From Crocodylus rhombifer (taxonomy: Eukaryota > Chordata > Crocodylia > Crocodylidae): a stretch of DNA of 64,000 nucleotides. The translations under genes and the position numbers were made by a program. Where the stretch lies: positions 1,233,447 through 1,297,446 of the forward strand of contig JAVSML010024359.1 of assembly GCA_038503035.1 (NCBI GenBank), read 5' to 3'. The notes beneath the pieces were generated by a model that was not told where the DNA came from, did not search any database, and saw only the letters and a list, made by a program, of their open reading frames with translations. This document shows positions 55,008-64,000 of the stretch, piece after piece. The first letter of the stretch is position 1; every line of letters begins with the position of its first letter.

Positions 55008-55450
55008 CATAGATTGTAAGGGCCGGATCACTGGGTCCTGGCCCCCTGCACTAGGAAGGAAAGACAACTGGGGTCAGGCGATCCCAGCAAGGTCACCGTC
55101 CAGTCTCCTCTTGAAGATTTCCAGAGTAGGTGATTGCACCACCTCTGGACGGAGCCTATCCCATAGTCTGGACACCCTGATTATGAAGAAGTTTTTCCAA
55201 GTGTTAAGCCTGAAACAGTCTTTGAGGAGTCCGTGGCCATTACTTCTGGTTTTTCCCCAGGGGTGCCCTGGTGAACAACTGTTTGCTGATGTAGTAGTAA
55301 GCTGCTACCAAGTCCCCTCTCAGCCTTCTCTTCTTTAGGCTGAAGAGTCCTAGGTCCCTCAGCCTTTCCTCATATGGCTTGCTATGCAAGTCTCTGATCA
55401 TACGAGGGGCTCTTCTCTGGACTCTCTCAAGCTTTACCACATCCACATAT
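55008..55450 (-). repeat. CR1 LINE 3' fragment, minus strand
   Basis: In reverse complement, it reads the end of the CR1 ORF2: [16 protein letters not shown] at about 55385-55435, then [20 protein letters not shown] near 55312-55371. A shift or stop breaks the frame after LGKNQK, and the rest continues in another frame to the 3' end. It aligns with residues 545-666 of the copy at 45512. Target-site repeat GAATTATATTCATAGATTGT marks its 3' terminus. Confidence 0.88.
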
Positions 55451-56116
55451 AAATGTGTGACTATTTGTAATGAAATTTCTTACGTACTGCTCGTGTATCA
55501 GTTGACAAAGATAGTTCAAAAGGTCAATTTACTACTGGTTTAGGTATTAAATTCTATGACAACCTCTTATACAATTATAGAAATCTAATTATTTTTAGTC
55601 ATATATACCACTAAAAATGGTGTTCTTGAATTTTAACGTAGAAATAAAAATATTTTTCCTGGACTGCACAAAAAAGCTTTAAAAATAATTGCTGTATGTA
55701 GTTTTTGTAGGTGTTAATTGTTTTCAATAGTATGACAAACTAAATTCATTTTTATAAGTTTTCAGGCCAATTATTTATATGATGAGGTATTGTAGATGCC
55801 GTTCTAATTCTGATTTACAGAACTTTATAAAGCAAACTAAGACTGAAACAATCCATACTACAGATGAGGGTTATACAGGTCGGTTGTAAGTGTAATATGT
55901 AAGAAGTGCAATATACACTACTGAAATAATATAAATAAAGATTACTGTGTTACATTTTAGAATGCTTAAGAACATTCAGCTGATGCAATGACTGCTTGAC
56001 CTAAAAAAGGAAAAATGAGGCCCATATTCAGACAATTTGTAACCAGATACATCTCCACAGCAGTCCATGTAATTACTCCTGTTTACATCAGGCTTGAATT
56101 TGTCCTGTTCATGTTA

Positions 56117-56187
56117 TAGATTCATAGATGCTAGGGTCAGAAGGGACCTCAGTAGGTCATTGAGTCCGACCCCCGCCCTGGACAGGA
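56117..56187 (-). repeat. CR1 3' tail, minus strand
   Basis: Starts with ATAGATTCATAGATGCTAGG, followed by GTCAGAAGGGACCTCAGTAG and GAGTCCGACCCCCGCCCTGG. Near-identical to 22128-22190. A 5'-truncated remnant without coding sequence. Confidence 0.88.
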
Positions 56188-58731
56188 TGTGATCTAATAT
56201 TGCAACTTCTACATTTGAGGTGGTGCTACTTGAACCAAGAAGTATTTGGCACAAGAAACAGCACTCTACTGAAGAACAAAGGAAGCAAATAAGCTTTTGG
56301 AGATAAAATGAGGAGATTTTCAACAGGAAACATGGAAGGTTACAGGGAGCACTGCACAATGTGAAACGGTTTGGTTTCAATGAAGCATAGCTAGGGAACA
56401 GTATTCTGGATGAAGTAAGAATTTCAATTACAGTCAGAGAGAAAGGGTGAACAGGTTTTGTAATAGGAGCAGCAAACAAAGAGAGGTCTTCAGATATTCT
56501 GTTCTTTGAGAGCTGTCTTCTGGAGAAAGGGCACTCAATGTGGACGTACTATGTAAGTTAAATAGAACTACTCTGACCCATGTTATGAAGAAAACCAGAT
56601 AAATTATCAAAATGATCCATTCTGGCTTTAGAATCTATTAATTGAAAGCTTTATCCCACAACACTGTTAAAATATAACAATATAAGAGATAAGAAATGGA
56701 ATGAAGATAGAGATTAATGCCTAAGAAAGCCTAGGGAAACACAAAAGTGACATATACAAGGAATGACCTCACCTTGGATTTACATGAACTAAGGAAGCCA
56801 ATGATCTGTGTCCACAATATGTCATTTGATTTGAAGCCAAATCCAACAGAAATGGGACACTAGCAAAAGATCTTTTTCCAACACTGGAACATAAAACAAG
56901 CATAATTTTAAATACAAGACTGAATAGTTTTTACCTGCTGAGCAGTGAACATAAGTTAAAGCAGAATGAGAAAGGCACAAGGCAATTCTCATCAAGCAAT
57001 CTGTTTCCAGGACAAGCTCTTTATGTCTTTTAAATTATTGCAAATATGCTAAAGCGTGTTCACTGTTTAGCATAATACCCTGTTACACTGGCAGGTGCAT
57101 TACTTGGTACCCAGGAAACAAAGCTCAGCTTTCCCTTCCAATGCTGAAGAGAAGTATCTGCTAGGCACAGAAGTGGATCATGTCCATGGGAAAGGCTAAC
57201 ATCTACACCAGTGGTAAGAAGACTGGTTTAATAGCTACTTTTTACCTCCAGCTGAGGTAACTTCCTATTTCTCAATTTATTATTTTATGTTTGTTTATTA
57301 TTTTATTTATGTTAACTTGTTTTGATTTCTGACTATAAGCATCCTTTGAAGAAACCCCTTGCTAATTGTTGCCCCTGCTGATTTCTACTGACTCACTCCA
57401 GCATTGATGTTTATTAAATCTATTGGCATTGTAAATGGTCACTCTGGTAACTGCAACCTTACTACAACCACTAAGCCCCATCCTGTTCTGCTTCTGAGAG
57501 CCTATGCAATGGGAAAATGCTAAGGTGCTGGAAGTGCAGGAACTCAGGAAAACCATGAAACAAGGAACTGGAAAGTTGTGGATTACAACAAAGTTTTTTG
57601 GATGGGGCCAAATTAAGTGCGGTCTGGCAGTACGTCTGCACATTTCTGCGACTTCAAGAGTGAAGCTTACTTGCTGCAGGAAATGAGGGTTGTCAGTGGG
57701 AGAGTGGATACAATATAAATTATGGATGCATAGTGAAGGTTGAGGAATATGTGAAGATCTATCTCCTAATCTATGGAACATCAATAAACATCCGAAAACT
57801 ACTGTTGCTGCCCATGGTTAGCATTTCACTCCATAATGTGTTTGTTTTTTAAACTGTTGCACAGTGCAATTTTAGGCCTCAAACTATGGACAATTAGAAA
57901 CAGTTGGAAGGAAGACATTATAGAACAAAGGGAAGGGTTTTCCTATTTGGCTATGTGACATCTAGATTGTATGAGCTGATGCAACTAAGATTCTCAGATG
58001 CTAGAGCAAAATACATTGTTGGGAATTTTGTCAACCTGAAGATTTTAGGCTTGGCAACTTCAGCATTGAAAACCTGGGTTTGGAAGCCTGCAGCTTTCTG
58101 AAAGTCTTTGCTTTCTATTCCCGAGACTGATTTATGGATCTGCTGGAGGATAGAATTGTGGAGTGAGTGAGTGCCATCTCTGTGGGCTCAGAGGTTACAC
58201 TATTTTTTATACTGTTACTTTGAGATCTAGAAAAATGGGGCCAAGAGAGTTTGTTACTATGGAAACTGCACCACTCCAGGTTTTTTTAGAATGAAGAGTT
58301 AATTATCTGGATATAACCAATTAGCTGCTAATCACTGATGGATTTTGCTTTGGGAGATTAACTGATTTCAAATTTCCATTAATTTTTATGGCTCTCTCTC
58401 TTTGCATAATTCCTGGATTATTTATCTCTTATGTATAGGCTACCCTTCCCAAAAAGGCTCAAAGCAGCTTACAGTAAAAGATGAAAAGAACTGTAGAAAG
58501 AGAATAAAATATTAAAATAAAAGTTAACAATGCTCCCACCCCTGGACAGAGGGAAAACAAGTTCAAAAGCAATCCCACCTGATCCCGCTCCCCTGCCTGA
58601 CCAAGGAGAACATCCTCCTGCCCAGACCAACCATCCATATTCCTTTAAATCTCTACCCACTGTCATGCCCTGCCCCACATGCATGGGATCCCACCTCCCC
58701 ATCCTCATACTGTTCCTTCCAAGGACAACAG
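56188..58731. other. Intergenic, nothing recognised
   Basis: AT-rich. The 140-codon minus-strand stretch at 57362-57784 has no recognisable domain and no splice support. Confidence 0.45.
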
Positions 58732-59467
58732 AGGCTAGGTACAGACAGTCACAAAACCCAAGGCTGAATCAGTTCAGTCTTTGCAAGTTAAGCTAAACTG
58801 CACAAATTAAATTGAAACAGAACTGAACAATTACCTTTGATTCAGGAAATGCAGCCATATGCCTGCAGTTGCTCAGGCCAAAAACCCGGTGGGGAGGATG
58901 GAAGTATGGCTCTTCGGCTGTGTGTTCACTTCCTCTTCCTGCTGCCCCCAAGGTCTCTGAGATTTGCAGTCCAGACTTACAACAGCACTCTGCAGGATTG
59001 CTTATTCACTTCTTCCTGCTTCCAGGTGCCTTTGGGATTTGTATTCCACAGTTGCAGCCAGCAGTAAGTTTGAGTGGGGGAAGGGGTGTTTAACCTCCCC
59101 TCCTTGGCCCCAAACCACCATTGCAGACTGAGCTGCATCCCCAGCTGGGTTTCTGCCCCACTCCCCCTTGTCAGCCAGCCCTCATAGCTCCTGCTAGGGA
59201 GCAAAGGGGCAGGGCCAGCCCTGCTCTCTGGAGCAGGAGGATGCTGGAGGACTCTGATTTAACTTGAACCAGGAAGGCATCTGGGACAGAAGTTTCAAAA
59301 ACTGGTTTGACCCAAATAAGTCTGATACTACATTCAACCAGGTTTATCTTAAACCAGTTTCAGCCATTTGAAACTGGTTTATGTGCACTGAGCTCCTGTT
59401 CTGTTACAGGTTTAAACTAGTTTCTGATCACTTAAACCAGTTTATGTGTACCTTCTGTCCCTAGCCT
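58732..59467 (-). mobile_element. TIR element, copy 1 of an inverted pair
   Basis: Left end AGGCTAGGTACAGACAGTC; right end in reverse complement AGGCTAGGGACAGAAGGTAC. The right arm carries repeated AACTGGTTTA/TAAACCAGTT motifs (about 59340-59450). It matches 62075-62719 in reverse complement, sharing GTTCTGTTACAGGTTTAAAC and TGGTTTATGTGCACTGA. The GC-rich centre shows no transposase. Confidence 0.8.
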
Positions 59468-61529
59468 GATTATTCAGTTAAAACAAACAAATCACCATTT
59501 TATCCCATTACTGTCATCACTGAAGGACAGCCCCAAAGGGAACCCTTCAGGAGCCCAAGTCCATTATAAAGCCACAGGCTAGCTGGGGCCATTCCTTTCT
59601 AGCTTAAATAGACATGGGTTTGCCTGCACAGCCTCCTAGTCCTTTCCCACTCCAGAGATAGTCCCCAGAAAGTGGGGAGTGGTGGGGAAATGTTGTTTGC
59701 AGTCCCTTTGACCCTAGGTAGTGGTCCAGTTTAAATGGGGCCTGGCAGACTGGCAGCAGCAGTCTTCAAAGGTAGCCTTAAAAAAGGGACTACAGGCCAA
59801 GTTGTCTCAGTTGTGACCATGGTCTGTTTGTAATTTTTTTTAAATTTTGAACATAATTTTCATGCTGTGCTGGATGGTGAATGGTGGAGATTAATTGGCT
59901 TTATTCATTCATTTTAGTTGTGTTTTTCCTATTGTGTTGCTCATCCTTCATTGTGTTTAGTTATAAGGTTAGCTTATTCCTTTGAACTATCTTTGCATCA
60001 TTATGAGTTTTCAGTTATTTCAGACATTTTGTAACAATGGAGTGTTGGGGGAGGAGTGGATTCCCTACACAGGAGAGAGCCACTTTCAGCTTTAGTGCTG
60101 GCTGAATATGCTTTTACCTTCAAGGAAGCTCCATTGTATTTTATTCTTCCTAGAGAAATAATTCTATAAGGGTAATCTGGCTACTGCCACTGTGATTTGC
60201 ATTGTGGAAGATAATGACATGTTCCTTTATATTCGCCTGTCTTCCAAAGGAAGCCACATCTGTGTTTTTGCAAGATATGTTCAGCAATCAGAACCAGTTC
60301 TTCATTTGTTACTCTGCATACCCCAGCCCCGTTACAGAGAACATTTTCAGACAGCTCTCTCCAGTTTTTCTTATGCACACAAGCCAGATTTTGACTGCAG
60401 CGCTAGGATTAGGACTTCTCCAGTGCCCCACATGGATTAAAACCAAAACCCTCAAAAAATTCTCCTCATTTGAATACATTATGTGCACTATAAAAAGAAC
60501 TAATAGTCCAATAATTGTAACAATTTGCTTTCTCCAAAAATCTGATCTCATGGGGGTTTTTCCAGAAACTCTGTGAGAATAATGCCAGTAATTATGCTAA
60601 GCTGTTGTTGAATGACTTAAGAATTTGTATAGATTATGTATATACTGCTATAATTTTAGAATTATTGGAGCTCTGAAAGCACTACGGAGATGGCATAGAC
60701 ATCCCTTGAGATCATCCAGAGAATCTCTAATTTACTCTGCAGTTCAACTCAAGAGCTGCTTTTGACAGGAGCTGAAAGGGCCATAGAAGGCTGGTAAAAG
60801 GGGCTGAATAGGCATGGTTGGAATCATTCCCCAGAGGAACTTTGTTGGATCCTCAGAAAAAAATAAAGATAATTCAAAATAATAGATTAAACCATTTTTG
60901 TCTAAATGTACTTGTTCCAATAAACAAGCAAATTTGTTCCAACAAACAAGCAAAGCCCAAGAACATTGTAAGTTTGGGCTTATTAAAGCAAACTGCTAAT
61001 ATGCTTATAATCAAGCCAGTTATGTTATGCTTTTAGTTACTCTATACTTACAATATCTCAAAGCATTTTACAGACAGAGCAATTTTTTGGATCTCTATCC
61101 TCTGTGCTGTGTATATTTGTTCTCTGTTGGATGGAGCAACAAACCCTCTCAAGAACACATGCATCTGTGCGTGTACTGAGAGAGAAAGGGAAGGAGAGTG
61201 TAATATACATGACTGGGCCACAAGAATGAATTTGATCCTCCCAAATTGATAACCATCCCAGATACAAGCAGAAGAGGAAAAAAGGGACAATAGTATGCTT
61301 GGTAACATTCACATGGTGCCCAGTCTAGTGACGGGTAAAAACCGCCCAGAACAGGAAAATAGAAGCACTAAAAGGTTTGTCTGATACCTTTTCTGTTACT
61401 ATGTGACAACTTTTGGAATTCTGCAGTACACAGAGTTGAAAAACTATGAGCTGAGCAGTTAAGTCACAGTGGTGTACACATACATACATTCTGTCCGCCC
61501 TCCACTTTCCCTCTGTCTCTCTGTCTCTT
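59468..61529. other. Intergenic, nothing recognised
   Basis: No gene or transposon ends supported. Overlapping frames at 60181-60576 lack a domain. Confidence 0.45.
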
Positions 61530-61558
61530 ACTTACACACACACACACACCCCCCCCCC
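61530..61558 (+). repeat. (CA)n and C-run microsatellite
   Basis: About eight CA units followed by a run of ten Cs; an unstable simple repeat where base calls may be uncertain. Confidence 0.9.
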
Positions 61559-62074
61559 GCTTGAAAAGATTCAAACAAAATAAAGGAAAGGTATATAAAT
61601 AAGTTTTAGTGAGATTAAAATTGAGTTTCTGTGTTTCCCTTTATAATGCAAACTGCAAATAACTTTTGTTACAGCTTTTTAAAAGGAAGGCATTTAGCCC
61701 ATAATTCATAGCTATTCATGCTCTGCAGATTACATTGCAATTATAACTACTAGAATTACCAGAGGGCCTCAATAATAATTACTATATTATTTGTAGTTTT
61801 GTAGGGTGGGCAACATTTCAAAAGAAGCAGGAAACCAATTAATTATATTTGGATGGTATAGTAACAGCTGTTATGACTGTATAGCTGAGTACAATCCTAG
61901 CATTTATACTGGCAGTGTTATTAGAGAAACAAAGAGAATGAGTTGTAACCCACTGTCACCAGGATCCACTCCTTCCTCCTGGAACTATCTGCCATGTCTG
62001 CATTTGAACACATGGATCTCGGCTTGGTCTCTTCAGTTATCTCCAGACTCACCAATGACTTCCCTGTTCACTGG

Positions 62075-62719
62075 GGCTAGGGACAGACATTCCACATAAA
62101 CCAGTTTAAGATATCAAAACTGGTTTAAACCTGTAACAGAACAGATGTTCAGTGCACATAAACCAGTTTGAAAATGGATGAAACCGTTTTGAGATAAACC
62201 TGGTTGAATGTAGTATCAGACTTAACTGATTTGGGTCAAACAGGTTTATGCAATGTCTCTCCCAGACCCCTTCCTGGTCTTAGTTAAATCAGAGTCCTCC
62301 AGCATCCCAGATGCTTTGCAACCCTGGGTGGGGCTCTGCTCCAGCCCAGCAGAGCTGGCCCTTCCCCTCTGCTCCCTGGCTGCAGCTCCAGCACAGACTG
62401 CAGGTACAATGGGGCTTCCCTTGTCCCACCTTCAGCCCCTCACTACTCCCTTCTCAAGCAGGCATTCCCTTTCCTCTCTGCCTCACTCAGACACCTCTTA
62501 GCATTAGCTAGCATACCACAAGCTGGCTACAGTCTGTGCTGGGGCGGGGGAGACAAAGGCAGAATACAGGGAGATGTGCCTGCAGACATGTGCCTGGATT
62601 TCTTCAGTCCAGAGAGGATGTCTGTGAGGTTGCAAACTAGTTTAACCTAGCCAGGTTAGACTAACCTGCTACGCTTGAATCAGTTCAGGCTCAGGCTTTT
62701 TGAATGTCTGTCCCTAGCC
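62075..62719 (+). mobile_element. TIR element, copy 2 of an inverted pair
   Basis: Left end GGCTAGGGACAGACATTCCA; right end in reverse complement GGCTAGGGACAGACATTCAA. The first 18 bases pair perfectly. It shares long stretches with copy 1 in opposite orientation, including TTCAGTGCACATAAACCAG and GAATGTAGTATCAGACTTA-type sequence. The centre is GC-rich and non-coding; the frame at 62253-62501 is a shadow. The flanking TGG on both sides could be a 3-base target duplication, but copy 1 does not confirm it. Confidence 0.85.
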
Positions 62720-64000
62720 TGGCAGACTGTAATCTTTATATTGAGGAGAAGCTGATAATGAATATTAAAAAAAGAAGGAGTTCAACAGATCACAGCCTAA
62801 CTGCATAAGTGTTCATTATGGTGAACATTTTATAAAATGGATTGAAAGCAAAAGGCTGAATTTGAATTCCTCCTTGGTGTAATTCCACAGAATCCAGATT
62901 AATGACACTGAGGAAAAATGTGGACCAATTTAAATTAATTAGAACAAGATTCAGTATTTGTGTTCTGCAGGTACAGAAATCCAGTTAAAGCATTGGAAAC
63001 AGCCATGCAGCTAGGAGCCCTCAGGCTTACAAGGTCACCTCAAAGCAGATGCAGCTTTAGCATTGCTTGCCGCCTCCCAGGCTGTGCTTCCAGCTCCAGC
63101 ATAGCTGGTTCAGGGGTGGTGCAGATTGTGCACCGTTTTACCTGTAAATGAAGATGAATCTGCCTCTTGTATTTTCTAGGTATAATGCAATGGAGGAGGC
63201 CTTCACATTCAAGGGAATGTCAAGGGAATTCAAGTCTTGTTTTGTGCCAGAAAATAAAGATAGTAAACTAGAATGGGCAGCAAAAAGGTAAAGGTGGCAC
63301 TGGGGCTAGGATTTACTTGGATATAAACTGAAATGTTCAAAATGAAGAAAGAAGACAGAGATGAGCCAAAATCAGAACTTGGTGTCCAGGTTCCCCAGAA
63401 TATAGATACATTCAATACAACTGAATTCTCAGGGCTCAAATTATTAATGAGCTTTCCTGGCTGGGCCCAGTAAGATATAAAGTCCAAAGTGCTGAAAATG
63501 CCTTATCTATACTTACGGATTGCCCTGTATATACATACTGGAGGAAGAAATCTGTTCCAGTCATTAATATCCCTGATGCCTATTAGCCGTCAGAAAAACA
63601 GTTTGAGCCAGAGGCTCCTCTGGGATTTGGGGAAATATAAAAGTCCTGCTTGAAGTTAAAATAGCCATCGCTTTTTCCTGAAATTGTTCAGTATCATGTG
63701 CACTCTGTGATGCATGACTAGTACTGATTAAGGTTGTGTTAGGTGGTATAATTCCCTGTTTTTAATTAATCTGATATATTTTTAAATCTTTGTCGTTGTA
63801 GACACGTTGGAAAATAATATTTTTAACTAAATTTGAACCCAAGTAACCTCAGGTTGGGTTTTTTTAGGTAAAATTAAATGCATAAGATACATAAAAATCA
63901 AAACAAACCTGGATTTTATAGTTCTATTCAGGAAAAATAGACAAAAAGCAAACCAGAACCATTTTCCTGATGTGGTTGATGTCTGTGGATGCATTTGTAC
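62720..64000. other. Intergenic to window edge, nothing recognised
   Basis: No coding exon or defined repeat seen. In mammals the next gene downstream of GAD1 is GORASP2, tens of kilobases away; nothing resembling it is present here. Confidence 0.45.

Noticed and set aside
1..64000. CRISPR arrays, bacterial operons, tRNA or rRNA genes
   Set aside because: None seen. The window is eukaryotic, and the only tRNA-like sequence is the decayed head of MIR-type SINEs.

Overview
The window is vertebrate genomic DNA, most likely from a crocodilian (a turtle is the main alternative). A long CR1 retrotransposon reading frame, CR1 3' ends that carry tandem TATGAAATC-type repeats, and many MITE and hAT elements fit a non-mammalian amniote. 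The taxonomic call is an inference, because no marker gene was compared.

The only host gene recognised is GAD1 (glutamate decarboxylase 1, GAD67) on the + strand. All 16 coding exons can be placed from 11469 to 49213. Their lengths sum to 1773 bases, which is 590 codons plus a TAG stop. Every junction is GT/AG and keeps frame. The NPHK motif puts the PLP-binding lysine at residue 401. A TATA/CCAAT arrangement near 9.9 kb and a non-coding first exon are inferred. The 3' UTR probably ends near an AATAAA at 50809.

Layout: 1-7.3 kb is intergenic with an old CR1 fragment and two MITE-like elements. From about 7.3 to 20.9 kb the sequence is CpG-rich and I saw no interspersed repeat in it. It holds a 400-base assembly gap, the inferred promoter and GAD1 exons 1-5. 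From 21 to 50 kb the larger introns carry transposons: a hAT element with another element nested in it, CR1 pieces, MIR-like SINEs, a 497-base Tigger element with intact ends, a 927-base TA-flanked element with a GC-rich core, and a 5'-truncated CR1 with about 714 open codons. From 51 to 64 kb no gene was found. That part has two minus-strand CR1 pieces, a MIR-like SINE and an inverted pair of related TIR elements.

I found no operon-like or multi-gene system. The most interesting signals are the Tigger element, which looks nearly identical to the primate Tigger1 ends as I remember them, the TA-flanked element with an apparently acquired GC-rich core, and the repeat-free CpG-rich block at the GAD1 5' end. 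Family names for transposons come from recognition by eye, not from a database search.
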